DNA of 22,276 nucleotides from Ornithomonoglobus_A sp034090805 (GCA_034090805.1 JAXDRV010000107.1:1-22276); one strand, 5' to 3'; counted from the stretch's first letter, positions 7,793 to 16,131 are shown. Notes: a model not told the origin generated them from the letters alone. Numbers and translations: made by a program.

Positions 7793-8248
7793 TTATAAAT
7801 GCCCGCTCTTATCCTTCAATGTTTTCATCATTATAAGAGCATCTTCGTTATTGTCACTGTAATAGCGTCTGCGCTCGCCTATCTGCTTAAAGCCGTAGCT
7901 GCTGTAGAGCTGCTTTGCCGGCTCGTTGCTGCGGCGCACCTCAAGCGTGAGCAGCTCAAGACTCAGCGACTGCGCCTCGGCTATCATCGTTTCAAGAAGT
8001 CTGCTCCCCACACCTCGCCGACGGTATTGCGGCAGCACTGCGATATTTGTTATATCACCCTCGTCCGCAACAATCCAAAAGCCGCAGTAGCCTATTATCT
8101 GCCCGTCCTCCGACGCTGTGAAATACACCGCTATTTCATTTTCCATTTCCTCCGCAAAGGACTGACGTGACCACGGAATCGAAAAGCACTGTCTGTCCAC
8201 TGCCGCAACACTGTCTATATCCTTCGCTGTCATTCTATGAATTTTCAT
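7793..8248 (-). CDS. rimI: Ribosomal-protein-alanine N-acetyltransferase (RimI type)
   Basis: GNAT-fold acetyltransferase expected to acetylate the N-terminal alanine of ribosomal protein S18. The acetyl-CoA loop is RRRGVGSRLL, preceded by the beta-strand ITNIAVLPQYR. The C-terminal LYSSYGFKQIGERRRYY is characteristic of RimI. At 151 residues the length is normal. It overlaps the upstream phosphatase gene by 14 bases and precedes tsaD, the usual rimI-tsaD neighbourhood. The acceptor protein in this organism is inferred. Confidence 0.92.
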   Translation of the reverse strand: MKIHRMTAKDIDSVAAVDRQCFSIPWSRQSFAEEMENEIAVYFTASEDGQIIGYCGFWIVADEGDITNIAVLPQYRRRGVGSRLLETMIAEAQSLSLELLTLEVRRSNEPAKQLYSSYGFKQIGERRRYYSDNNEDALIMMKTLKDKSGHL

Positions 8249-8687
8249 TTTGCATATCGGCTATCCTTTCAGCCACATCAACAAGTGCGTCATATATCTC
8301 CTTTGCCGTTTCACGGTACTCGTCCAGGTCACCGCCGTAAGGGTCACTTATATCCCCGTCATCTCCGGCAAATTCCTTAAGCGTGTACACATCGCCGCCC
8401 GCCATAGGCTTTAACAGCTCCTTGTGCGCTCTTGTCATTGTGAGTATTATATCGCTCTTTTCGATAAGCTCCTCGGTAATCGGCTTTGTTTGATGAAATG
8501 TGAGGTCTATCCCCATTTCGTCAAGAGCCTTTATCGCATTTTCCGACGCCTTTCCGCCGACCTCGGCAAAAAGTCCCGCCGATTCTATAAGCACGTCAAG
8601 GTCATTCTCAACCGCTATTTTTTCCATTATTGCCGCCGCCATGGGCGAACGGCACGTGTTGCCGGTACAAACAAATAAAATATTCAT
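8235..8687 (-). CDS. Low-molecular-weight protein arginine phosphatase (YwlE type)
   Basis: Small cytoplasmic phosphatase with the P-loop C7-T-G-N-T-C-R13-S at the N-terminus and the general-acid region SDPYGGDLDEY near the C-terminus. Residue 11 is threonine, as in the arginine phosphatase YwlE; tyrosine-specific relatives carry a larger hydrophobic residue there. I therefore expect it to remove phosphoarginine marks placed by McsB kinase on proteins sent to ClpCP. The start at 8687 has AAAGGA eight bases upstream and gives the family start MNILFVCTGN. An alternative ATG at 8705 overlaps the tsaC stop (ATGA). No mcsB is in the window. Confidence 0.9.
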   Translation of the reverse strand: MNILFVCTGNTCRSPMAAAIMEKIAVENDLDVLIESAGLFAEVGGKASENAIKALDEMGIDLTFHQTKPITEELIEKSDIILTMTRAHKELLKPMAGGDVYTLKEFAGDDGDISDPYGGDLDEYRETAKEIYDALVDVAERIADMQNENS

Positions 8688-8701
8688 ATCCTTACTTCCT
8701 T

Positions 8702-9715
8702 TCATACGTGAACAACGTTATATCCCGCAGATTTATACAGTCTGTTCTTCACCGCAAGACCGTAACCGTCACGCTCGCAAAATTCCGCTATTATAAGCTC
8801 CGCTCCCAGCTTGTCAAAATCACGCAAAGCCGAAAAATAATTTTTTGCGTATTCCTTATTGTCCGCTCCGCCGCTTATCATCACAGGCTCATCGTATACG
8901 TTGCCGTACATCGTCAGAACTCCAACGATTTTGCCCCTGTTTTCCTCCAAAAGCTCTCTAACCTTCGCCTGTACTCCGTCACAATCTCCCTCAACCACTA
9001 TCATTTTCGCCTTTGGCGCATAGTGGCGGTACTTTGTACCGGGGCATCTGGGCTGTTCGTTTTCACCGACTGTATTTAATATATTTTTATCTATCTCAAG
9101 CTCCGGCACAACCTCACGCAGCATTTGAGGAGTTACGCCGCCCGGTCTTAACAGCACAGGTATCTTACCAGATGCGTCAACTATGGTCGATTCCACTCCA
9201 ACCTCGCAGCTGCCGCCGCTGATTATCGCATCTATGCGTCCGTCCATGTCGCTTATAACGTCCTCCGCACGTGTCGGACTCGGACTTCCCGATAAATTTG
9301 CGCTCGGTGCGGCTATCGGTGTTCCCGCCGCTCTTATAAATGCCTGAGCCGTTTTATCGGACGGAAAGCGTATGCCGACAGTGTCAAGTCCCGCCGTAAC
9401 CTCATTGGGTATGCTCGGACGTTTTTTCATTATTATCGTAATCGGCCCCGGCATGAATGCCTCTATGAGCCTTTTTGCATTATCGTTTACCTCTGCCGCT
9501 ATCTCATTTATCATGCGCTTATCGGCTATATGAGCAATAAGCGGATTATCGGACGGTCTGCCCTTTGCGGCAAATATTTTCAGCACCGCATCGCCGTTCA
9601 TTGCATCTGCGCCGAGGCCGTATACGGTTTCCGTCGGAAAAGCTACAAGACCTCCCCTTTTTATTATTTCACCCGCATCGGCGGCATTTTCAGCTTTTAT
9701 TATTCGTGTTACCAT
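8702..9715 (-). CDS. tsaC: L-threonylcarbamoyladenylate synthase, Sua5/YwlC type
   Basis: Makes threonylcarbamoyl-AMP from threonine, bicarbonate and ATP, the first step of tRNA t6A formation. The YrdC/SUA5 core covers about residues 1-210, with KRGGLVAFPTETVYGLGADA near the start, KxR-type KGRPSDNPLIAH, and SANLSGSPSPT. A linker with CPGTKYRHYAPKA leads into the C-terminal Sua5 domain (about 225-335). At 337 residues this is the long Sua5 form common in Bacillota, not the short E. coli TsaC. A CGGAGAT site precedes the ATG. It shares the operon with tsaD, its downstream partner. Confidence 0.95.
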   Translation of the reverse strand: MVTRIIKAENAADAGEIIKRGGLVAFPTETVYGLGADAMNGDAVLKIFAAKGRPSDNPLIAHIADKRMINEIAAEVNDNAKRLIEAFMPGPITIIMKKRPSIPNEVTAGLDTVGIRFPSDKTAQAFIRAAGTPIAAPSANLSGSPSPTRAEDVISDMDGRIDAIISGGSCEVGVESTIVDASGKIPVLLRPGGVTPQMLREVVPELEIDKNILNTVGENEQPRCPGTKYRHYAPKAKMIVVEGDCDGVQAKVRELLEENRGKIVGVLTMYGNVYDEPVMISGGADNKEYAKNYFSALRDFDKLGAELIIAEFCERDGYGLAVKNRLYKSAGYNVVHV

Positions 9716-9730
9716 TTCAATCTCCGTTTT

Positions 9731-11173
9731 TTATGACATCTCGCCCTCAAGCTCCGAAAGCATTCCGTTTTTAAGCTCCCATAGCTTTTTTGAAAGGTCA
9801 ACATAATATGCGTGAGGATTTTCAAATCTCTTTACCTCGTCCCACAAGCCGTCAATCTCAATTTTGCAGTATTCCCTCAGAGCCTCTATCGGAGGAGCAT
9901 CGTACACGCATTCTCCCTTTTTGAAAATCTGCTTAAGCAGCGGTCTTGCGTAAAAATCCGTCACTGTTTTTCTTCTCCACAAATGCTCCGGATCAAACAG
10001 CTCATACGGCTTTGTATCGTCAATAACCTCATCATGAAGAGTAACCACGTCCGCCATGGCACGGCTTGTTTCTCTCGAATACAGTCTGTATACCTGCTTA
10101 AAGCCCGGGGTTGTTATTTTTGCGACGTTTTCGCTTATTTTTATCTTTGGAATTATATTCCCCTCGCCGTCCTCGGTTGCCACAAGCTTATACACACCGC
10201 CGAAAACCGGCTCGGAGCTTGCCGTTATCAGCCTTTCGCCCACGCCGAAGCTGTCGATTTTTGCTCCCTGTATCAGCATATCCCTTATGATATACTCGTC
10301 AAGGGAATTGGAGGCTACTATTTTGCAGTCGGGATAGCCTGCGTCATCAAGCATTTTGCGGCATTTTTTTGACAGATACGTTATATCTCCCGAATCAATG
10401 CGCACTCCCGCCGGACGCACTCCCATGGGCTTTAACACCTCGTCAAAAACACGTATCGCATTCGGAAGACCCGATTTTAACACGTTATACGTGTCGATCA
10501 GAAGCGTTGTTGAATGAGGATAAGTTTTTGCATATGCTTTAAATGCCTCGTATTCGCTGTCAAAAAGCTGAACCCAGCTGTGAGCCATTGTGCCAAGAGC
10601 CGGAACTCCGTATTTTTTGTCCGATGCGGTACAAGCCGTTCCTGCCGCACCTGCGATGTATGCTGCTCTTGCGCCCTCTATCGCTCCTGTGTACCCTTGC
10701 GCACGTCTTGAACCGAACTCCATAACGGCACGTCCGTCTGCGGCACGCACTATTCTGTTTGTTTTTGTTGCGATAAGGCTCTGATGATTTACGGTCAGAA
10801 GTATCATTGTTTCAAGGAACTGCGCCTGAATTGCGGGGCCTCTGACCACGACTATCGGCTCATACGGAAATATCGGTGTTCCTTCCGGTATCGCCCACAC
10901 ATCGCACTCAAATTTAAAATTCCTCAGATACTCAAGGAAATCCTCGCAGAAAAGCTTTTTACTCCTTAAATATTCAATATCCTCCTCGGTAAATTCCAGC
11001 TCTTTTATATAATCGATAACCTGCTCAACTCCCGCCATAATCGCAAAGCCTCCGTTATCGGGCACTCGGCGGAAGAACATATCAAAATACGCCGTTCGTT
11101 CCGCACAGCCGTTTTCAAAAAAGCCGTTTATCATTGTAAATTCATAAAAATCCGTCAGCATTGTAAGGTTCAT
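9731..11173 (-). CDS. pncB: Nicotinate phosphoribosyltransferase
   Basis: Converts nicotinate and PRPP to nicotinate mononucleotide in NAD salvage. Blocks seen: MLTDFYEFTMINGFF at the N-terminus; EFGSRRAQGYTGAIEGARAA for phosphate and pyridine binding; ALGTMAHSWVQ, whose histidine is the phosphorylated residue in the family; and GVRIDSGDITYLSKK plus IVASNSLDEY for PRPP. I start it at the ATG at 11173, which has AGGGAG six bases upstream, giving 480 residues. An ATG at 11206 overlaps the preceding gene and lacks a site. A gap of 29 bases separates it from the membrane-protein gene upstream and 15 from tsaC downstream. Confidence 0.95.
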   Translation of the reverse strand: MNLTMLTDFYEFTMINGFFENGCAERTAYFDMFFRRVPDNGGFAIMAGVEQVIDYIKELEFTEEDIEYLRSKKLFCEDFLEYLRNFKFECDVWAIPEGTPIFPYEPIVVVRGPAIQAQFLETMILLTVNHQSLIATKTNRIVRAADGRAVMEFGSRRAQGYTGAIEGARAAYIAGAAGTACTASDKKYGVPALGTMAHSWVQLFDSEYEAFKAYAKTYPHSTTLLIDTYNVLKSGLPNAIRVFDEVLKPMGVRPAGVRIDSGDITYLSKKCRKMLDDAGYPDCKIVASNSLDEYIIRDMLIQGAKIDSFGVGERLITASSEPVFGGVYKLVATEDGEGNIIPKIKISENVAKITTPGFKQVYRLYSRETSRAMADVVTLHDEVIDDTKPYELFDPEHLWRRKTVTDFYARPLLKQIFKKGECVYDAPPIEALREYCKIEIDGLWDEVKRFENPHAYYVDLSKKLWELKNGMLSELEGEMS

Positions 11174-11202
11174 ATCTTTCTCCCTTTCCGGTGTTTGCCG
11201 CA

Positions 11203-13326
11203 TCATTCCGCATGAGGGAATGTATTGTTTACTCCCAAATCATACTTTACCACAGCACGCACTCCTCGCTTATTTGTTACATTCGTGCGCAGTACAAAGC
11301 CGTCGCCGTTCATGTATCTCTGCATTTTATCGTTGTTTGTGTACGGGCATAAAATCCAGAAATTGTCCTTTACATCTATTTTCTGCATCATATCGAGAGT
11401 GGGTATATATACCACATCATCAAGATAATAATGATATGCCGTTTTTGCAAGATCGTCCACATTTTTCTTTGTGAAGTTGCAGTAATGGGGATGATCTCCC
11501 GCAACGGCAAGTCCTCTGTCGTTGTAAGCAAGAATCACCTCGTTTGTAACACGCTTTATCCTTGATTTTTCCTCGTCCGTAAATTCCGCAAGGAAGTCGC
11601 TGTTAAGCCAGCTGCGCAGGTCACTCTGCTCCCATAGGTTATTTGTGCCGTTAAATTCGAGATAATCCACACAATCCTTTGTCACGAGAATATACGAATT
11701 ATCGTTAAGACGCTCGAATATCTCCCATTCTATAGGCTCTCCCTTGTACGTTCCGAAGGTAATCGTTTCACGTGACGGCTCAACGTTCATAACCACAGTT
11801 GTCAGCACAACCGCAGCCGCCGTCAGTGCGATATTCCGCGGCTTCATCATAAAGAACGTTATCACACCGAGTGCGAACAGTATATCTATGCAGTTGGTAA
11901 ACAGGAACAAATGCTTTGCCAAATCCGCCTCGCCGTTTCCGAGTATCGGCAACATCAGATTTATCCACAGTCCCAGCACAAGTATGTTCATTGCGCTCAG
12001 CTGATACAGCCGCCTCGGCTCCTCCTTTTTCCTGTTCACTATAAGGAATACGTCCACAAATATCATATAAAGAGTGATAAGTCCGAACAAAATCAAAACT
12101 ATCACCGGGTTGTACAGAAACTTAAGCGTAACCCTCAGCTTGCTCCATGCGCTGTAGCGTTCCGTCGTTTCGGCGATTACCACAGACGAATTGCCGATAT
12201 TGGGCGGACGGACATATGCCGAGTTTTCGACTGCTGTCGCAAGCTTGCCCATAAAGCGTATCGGGTGGCGCAGATAGAAAAACGCTATATCCGGTTTTGA
12301 AACCTTGTCGTAAAAGCCTCTTTCAAATTCCTCGCTTTTTATATCGATAGGATAAACATTTTCCTCGTTATACACCACAGTATTTGCAAGTGCCTTGTAG
12401 CCGTTATTTATATCAAGTTCCTCAAGATCCTCGTCAAGAGTGTCAGAACCTTTTAATATCCCGTAAAACACTGCCTGGTACGTGGTGTCCTTTTCCATCC
12501 AATCGGGAATGGAAAAATACAGATTCACTATGCACACAACCGAAACAACCGCAGAAACCGCCACGCTTATTTTAAACAGCTTATCACGCCTTAATACGCT
12601 CATTGCCGCAGCTATCAGCGCCGTTATTATCGAATACGGAACATTCGCAAGCTTTGCCCCCGCAAAGAAATACAATGCAATAAAGAAAAGTATTACCTTT
12701 GGAATACTCGGACGCTTGTACATCATCAGTCCTATCGAAATAAGCAGCATAAGAGCAATGTATTGCAGCGGCTCGCCGTAGAGCGAATTGAAGTACATTA
12801 TATATCCCGCATCGCAGAAAATAAATATGAACAGCAAAAAGACCAAAAGGCGCAGCCATATCGGTCTGTCATTAAAAAACGTGAATATGCACCACGCAGC
12901 AACGGAAAACATAAATATATATATTCCCGCAAGCCACGCTATGTTATATTGTGTTTCGTCACGGCTGTGAACGATATTATCGAGCAGATTAAGCACCTTT
13001 GAAAGCTTGATAAATATAAAATGCGGTGACGAATATATTTCATTTTCCGTATCGGTCGCCCATACCGAGGCAATTTTGTCCTTAACGGTATAGCCGTCAA
13101 CCTCCATTTTATAATTCTGCTTGAACAGATACTGATAATCCGCTTCGTCCGCATATTCCATTCGGCTGGCAATCAGTATGCGGCGAAAATCGCCGTTGTC
13201 GCTTAAGCCTATGTTGTCACCCATGTACAAAACGCACGAACACAGAACGCATACTATCAGCGCACCGATAAACGGCAGTATTCGCTGTTTTAAGGTTACC
13301 TGCTCTGTTTTTCTTGTTATTTTCAA
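11203..13326 (-). CDS. Polytopic membrane protein with C-terminal DUF6273 domain
   Basis: About 707 residues from a TTG start at 13326. The TTG is chosen because AAAGGTGA lies just upstream and because the longer frame would run through the terminator and into the S1 gene. A first membrane helix (about 16-35) is followed by GLSDNGDF, an acidic motif (D43-N-G-D46) placed where GT-C glycosyltransferases keep their catalytic acid; many more hydrophobic segments follow up to about residue 515. Residues from about 522 to the end look like DUF6273 (GTYKGEPIEWEIF, then SDLRSWLNSDFL). The domain should face outside if the last helix runs outward. A role in adding sugar to a surface polymer is possible but is inference; no substrate can be named. 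Confidence 0.8.
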   Translation of the reverse strand: MKITRKTEQVTLKQRILPFIGALIVCVLCSCVLYMGDNIGLSDNGDFRRILIASRMEYADEADYQYLFKQNYKMEVDGYTVKDKIASVWATDTENEIYSSPHFIFIKLSKVLNLLDNIVHSRDETQYNIAWLAGIYIFMFSVAAWCIFTFFNDRPIWLRLLVFLLFIFIFCDAGYIMYFNSLYGEPLQYIALMLLISIGLMMYKRPSIPKVILFFIALYFFAGAKLANVPYSIITALIAAAMSVLRRDKLFKISVAVSAVVSVVCIVNLYFSIPDWMEKDTTYQAVFYGILKGSDTLDEDLEELDINNGYKALANTVVYNEENVYPIDIKSEEFERGFYDKVSKPDIAFFYLRHPIRFMGKLATAVENSAYVRPPNIGNSSVVIAETTERYSAWSKLRVTLKFLYNPVIVLILFGLITLYMIFVDVFLIVNRKKEEPRRLYQLSAMNILVLGLWINLMLPILGNGEADLAKHLFLFTNCIDILFALGVITFFMMKPRNIALTAAAVVLTTVVMNVEPSRETITFGTYKGEPIEWEIFERLNDNSYILVTKDCVDYLEFNGTNNLWEQSDLRSWLNSDFLAEFTDEEKSRIKRVTNEVILAYNDRGLAVAGDHPHYCNFTKKNVDDLAKTAYHYYLDDVVYIPTLDMMQKIDVKDNFWILCPYTNNDKMQRYMNGDGFVLRTNVTNKRGVRAVVKYDLGVNNTFPHAE

Positions 13327-13344
13327 AAAATCACCTTTAATTTG

Positions 13345-13368
13345 CAAAAAAGGCGGAAAGCTCCGCCT
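13345..13368 (-). terminator. Intrinsic terminator after the S1-domain gene
   Basis: On the minus strand AGGCGGA (complement of 13362-13368) pairs with TCCGCCT (complement of 13351-13357) around a 4-nt loop, followed by a run of six T. It closes the galT-to-S1 gene series and sits immediately before the ribosome binding site of the next gene. No strong promoter is visible between it and that gene. Confidence 0.85.
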
Positions 13369-13375
13369 GAATTTT

Positions 13376-13822
13376 TCAGAATGAATAATTTCCCTTACGG
13401 CTGTAGCCTCCGCTGCGCTTTGACGCCGCATTGCGCTTAAGAGTTCTTATCGACTCGTCGCTGTCCGTTTTAAACTTCAGCAGCTTATCCTCAAAGGAAA
13501 GATTATCCTCCTTTGCGCTCCAGTCGATATCCGCCGGGCGAACGTGTCCTCTGTCGTTCGTTCTCCTGACCTTTTCCTTTTTTTCTTTGGGCGGTTCCGC
13601 CTGCTTTATCGAAAGGCTTATTTTGCCCTTTTCATCGATTTTTATTACCTTTGCCTTTACGGTCTGCCCTTTTTGCAGATGCTCGCTGATGTCCTTTACA
13701 TATTCGTTCGATACCTCCGAAATATGCACAAGACCGGACTGCTTTTTGTCCCATTCGATAAACGCACCGAACGGCATGACGCTCATTACTTTTGCTTCTA
13801 CAATATCCCCTATTGAAACCAC
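13376..13822 (-). CDS. S1 RNA-binding domain protein (YabR/YugI-like)
   Basis: A single S1 domain occupies about residues 1-72 (SIGDIVEAKVMSVMPFGAFIEW, then SGLVHISEVS and GQTVKAKVIKID). A charged tail follows, ending in a basic glycine/serine stretch. Homologues such as B. subtilis YabR lie next to divIC, as here, and may associate with ribosomes; exact function is unknown. I start it at GTG 13822, because AAGGGG lies seven bases upstream and the family begins near VSIGDIVE. An ATG at 13855 would overlap divIC by 20 bp. A terminator follows 7 bp after the stop. Confidence 0.88.
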   Translation of the reverse strand: MVSIGDIVEAKVMSVMPFGAFIEWDKKQSGLVHISEVSNEYVKDISEHLQKGQTVKAKVIKIDEKGKISLSIKQAEPPKEKKEKVRRTNDRGHVRPADIDWSAKEDNLSFEDKLLKFKTDSDESIRTLKRNAASKRSGGYSRKGNYSF

Positions 13823-13835
13823 TGCTATTCCCCTT

Positions 13836-14147
13836 TTAGTCCTCTGACGATACATCTATAAAGATTTTTGAATTATTCTTCACAAGGCCGAGCTTTTCTC
13901 TTGCAATCTTTTCGATGTATTCGTCGGTGTTAACCTTCTCGCTCAGTTCATCTATCTCAATCTGTCTTGTTTTTTCGTATGCAATCTTTTCTTCAAGCTC
14001 CGCTATCCGCTGTTTGTTTGCGTAAATCTGAGGCTGCTGCATTATGCCCTTAAAAATCATGGAGCATACAAGAAGTGCAAAGCCGCCTATTATGAGCTTT
14101 CTGCGATTATTCATCACGAATGACAGAATTATTTTCTTTATATTCAT
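13836..14147 (-). CDS. divIC: Septum formation initiator DivIC/FtsB family
   Basis: Small bitopic division protein. A short cytoplasmic N-terminus, one membrane helix (about residues 19-35), then a coiled coil from about 43 to 72 (KQRIAELEEKIAYEKTRQIEIDELSEKV), ending in EYIEKIAREKLGLVK, the family signature. It should join FtsL and DivIB/FtsQ at the septum. The start at 14147 has GGAGA about nine bases upstream. An alternative ATG at 14114 overlaps the yabQ stop by 8 bp but has no visible site. The position after yabQ and before an S1 gene is the conserved Bacillota order. Confidence 0.92.
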   Translation of the reverse strand: MNIKKIILSFVMNNRRKLIIGGFALLVCSMIFKGIMQQPQIYANKQRIAELEEKIAYEKTRQIEIDELSEKVNTDEYIEKIAREKLGLVKNNSKIFIDVSSED

Positions 14148-14580
14148 TCGGGTCAGTCTCCGTTCCTCTGCTTTGCTGCGACACGGCGGTTACACCGTGT
14201 GAACAACGTTTATATACTTTATATAGAATTTTATACAAAAATTGCGGCGGTGTCAAGAGTATTTTGAAAATAAATCCGAGGTTTTTAAAAAAAATTTTAA
14301 ATATGACGGTAAAACAGCGTACAACCGGGGTGCTTATTGTGAAAAAGTACAAAACAGTGCCCGCCGCCGCTCCCAAAACCTCGTAGCCCCGCAGTCTGCC
14401 GCCGTTGAAATATATCAGCGAAAATCCGAAAATCCCCGCCGCCAAAATCCAGAACAGCGCATCCGTCAGCGCTGCCGGCAGACGCATCCCGCGCCTTAAC
14501 GCACGCAAAATATCAAACACAACGCCCGCCGCCGCTCCCGCAGCCGCAAATCCGAGGAAGGCAAGCGCCTCCGCCGCCAT
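14107..14580 (-). CDS. yabQ: Spore cortex biosynthesis protein YabQ
   Basis: Integral membrane protein needed for spore cortex formation in B. subtilis, made in the mother cell. The N-terminus MAAEALAFLGFAAAGAAAGVV is a glycine/alanine-rich helix followed by FDILRALRRG. Two more helices follow (about 43-58 and 66-82), then an amphipathic basic region (FKILLTPPQFLYKILYKVYK). The ATG overlaps the yabP stop by one base (TAATG). Length and topology fit the family; sequence identity in this family is low, so the gene order is part of the evidence. Confidence 0.88.
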   Translation of the reverse strand: MAAEALAFLGFAAAGAAAGVVFDILRALRRGMRLPAALTDALFWILAAGIFGFSLIYFNGGRLRGYEVLGAAAGTVLYFFTISTPVVRCFTVIFKIFFKNLGFIFKILLTPPQFLYKILYKVYKRCSHGVTAVSQQSRGTETDPNEYKENNSVIRDE

Positions 14581-14858
14581 TATTTAAACAGACCCTCAAG
14601 CAGATTCGTTTTCTTTTTGATATTCGTATACGCTGCGGAGTGAATATCGCCGCTTATGCTAAGCTCTCCGCTTGACGTATCAAGGCGGCTCATCGTAAGT
14701 CCCTTGCCTTTTATGTCAAGCCCTCCGTAAGAGGTCGTAAGCTCGATCCTCATATCCGAAAAATTGACTACCTCCTCAACTCCGGTAAGATTCATTACCG
14801 AGCGGTTTTCAAGTGTAATGGTATGCTGCCGCTTATCGGCCGGTGTTTGTTTCTGCAT
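14580..14858 (-). CDS. yabP: Sporulation protein YabP
   Basis: A 92-residue YabP/YqfC-family protein needed for sporulation in B. subtilis. The signature HTITLENRSVMNLTGVEEVVNF and the repeat-like beta segments ELTTSYGGLDIKGKGLTMSRLD and GELSISGDIHS are visible. It has no membrane helix. The ribosome binding site (GGAGG) lies within one arm of a stable hairpin just upstream, so expression may be controlled separately from rqcP. Confidence 0.93.
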   Translation of the reverse strand: MQKQTPADKRQHTITLENRSVMNLTGVEEVVNFSDMRIELTTSYGGLDIKGKGLTMSRLDTSSGELSISGDIHSAAYTNIKKKTNLLEGLFK

Positions 14859-14908
14859 AAAAAAGCCTCCATATACAATATACTTTACTATAATGTATAT
14901 GAAGGCTT
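14859..14908 (-). promoter_or_regulatory. Hairpin with T-run covering the yabP ribosome binding site
   Basis: 14863-14877 pairs with 14894-14908 (14 of 15) around a 16-nt loop. On the minus strand the second arm contains the GGAGG of yabP and is followed by TTTTTT reaching the ATG. It could act as an attenuating terminator, an SD-masking structure, or both. A CATATACA in the first arm resembles a sigma-E -10 box, with only a weak -35 upstream. Confidence 0.55.
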
Positions 14909-14911
14909 ATC

Positions 14912-15154
14912 TTAATTTATTACCTCATAAAGAGATGATGCGTCATTTTTAAGAACGTGTTCGGCAATTCCGGTCACCTTGACCTTCATAACACGCTCTC
15001 CGAGCTTTATTTCCATGACATCGCCCTCTTTTACATCATACGACGCCTTGACAACTCTGCCGTTTACGGTTATCCTGCCCTGATCGCACGCCTCGTTCGC
15101 AACCGAACGGCGCTTTATCAGACGGGACACCTTAAGATATTTGTCTATACGCAT
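14912..15154 (-). CDS. rqcP: RqcP (YabO), S4-domain ribosome quality-control factor
   Basis: An 80-residue S4 RNA-binding protein. MRIDKYLKVSRLIKRRSVANEACDQGRI is the S4 helix pair, followed by TVNGRVVKASYDVKEGDVMEI. RqcP works with RqcH to add alanine tails to nascent chains on split 50S subunits. The assignment rests on the size and on the conserved place before yabP-yabQ-divIC. The start overlaps the galT stop by one base (TAATG). Confidence 0.92.
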   Translation of the reverse strand: MRIDKYLKVSRLIKRRSVANEACDQGRITVNGRVVKASYDVKEGDVMEIKLGERVMKVKVTGIAEHVLKNDASSLYEVIN

Positions 15155-16131
15155 TATTTCACTGCCTTTTTAAGAAATTTTTCGTGTGCGGCTCTTAACT
15201 CCTTCGCCTTTTCCTCCGGAGCGGTCGGATTGCAGTGCGCCCATGCGCCCGTTTCCGATGACGCATTGAACTTAACCTTATCTGCGCTTCTCATCGGCGG
15301 ATAGAATGCTATATGGAAATGATAGTAATCCGATACGTCCTCGCCGTTTACGGGATTCTGATACATACACATCATATACGGGAAGGTGTAGTCAAACAGA
15401 CTGTCAAGCGTTCCCGCCGCCTCCTTAAGCGTTCTTGCAAGGCTGTCCTTTTCCTTATCGGTAAGCTGCGTCAGATTCTGCACGTGACGCTTTGCCGCTA
15501 TGTATATTCCGTAGGGATATTCGCAGAAAAACGGCAGAAATACAATGAAATCATCATTTTCAAATATCACTCTGTCCTTTGCCTGTACCTCGTCCTCTAT
15601 CATGTCGCAGATAAGGCATCTGCCTGTTTCCTCCTTATGCTCCCTGCACGACTCCATCTCAAGCTCTATCTTCTTGGGTATTACCGAATAGCCGTAAATC
15701 TGACCGTGCGGGTGCGGCATCGTAACTCCCACAACATCGCCTCTGTTTTCAAATATAAACACGTATTTTATATTTTCATCGCTTGAAATTTCCTCAAAAC
15801 GATCCGTCCACAGGTCAACAAGCTCACGTATATGCTCTGCGGGCAGCTCCGGCAGCGTAACGGTATGCTCCGGCGAGTAAAGTATTACCTCGCACTTGCC
15901 GTATGCCGGCTTTGTTTTGTATATTCTCGTTTCCACATCATCGGGAACAGGCGGATTCTGCGACAATGCCGGGAAGTCGTTGTCATATTTGTAAACCGTA
16001 AAATGATCGGGTACCTTTCCCGATCCCGGGCAAAACGGACACCAATCCTTCGGCATCTGCGGTCTGTTCTGTCTGTGTGAAGCTATCATAACCCAATCCT
16101 TTATAAGCGGGTTCCAACGTAATTCTGCCAT
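15154..16131 (-). CDS. galT: Galactose-1-phosphate uridylyltransferase, HIT family (class I)
   Basis: Leloir pathway enzyme that exchanges UMP between UDP-glucose and galactose-1-phosphate. The active-site H-P-H lies in TMPHPHGQIYGY, the second HIT strand in YHFHIAFYPPMRS, and a metal-type CPFCPG sits at about residue 31. LCxxC-like CLICDMIEDEV is also present. At 325 residues it is a normal HIT-type GalT. An AGGAGG site lies seven bases before the ATG. It is the first gene of the transcript that continues into rqcP-yabP-yabQ-divIC; no galK or galE is nearby. Confidence 0.93.
   Translation of the reverse strand: MAELRWNPLIKDWVMIASHRQNRPQMPKDWCPFCPGSGKVPDHFTVYKYDNDFPALSQNPPVPDDVETRIYKTKPAYGKCEVILYSPEHTVTLPELPAEHIRELVDLWTDRFEEISSDENIKYVFIFENRGDVVGVTMPHPHGQIYGYSVIPKKIELEMESCREHKEETGRCLICDMIEDEVQAKDRVIFENDDFIVFLPFFCEYPYGIYIAAKRHVQNLTQLTDKEKDSLARTLKEAAGTLDSLFDYTFPYMMCMYQNPVNGEDVSDYYHFHIAFYPPMRSADKVKFNASSETGAWAHCNPTAPEEKAKELRAAHEKFLKKAVK

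Noticed and set aside
9812..10372. A 186-codon plus-strand frame opposite pncB.
   Set aside because: It is antisense to a clearly recognised gene and its translation has no domain-like pattern.
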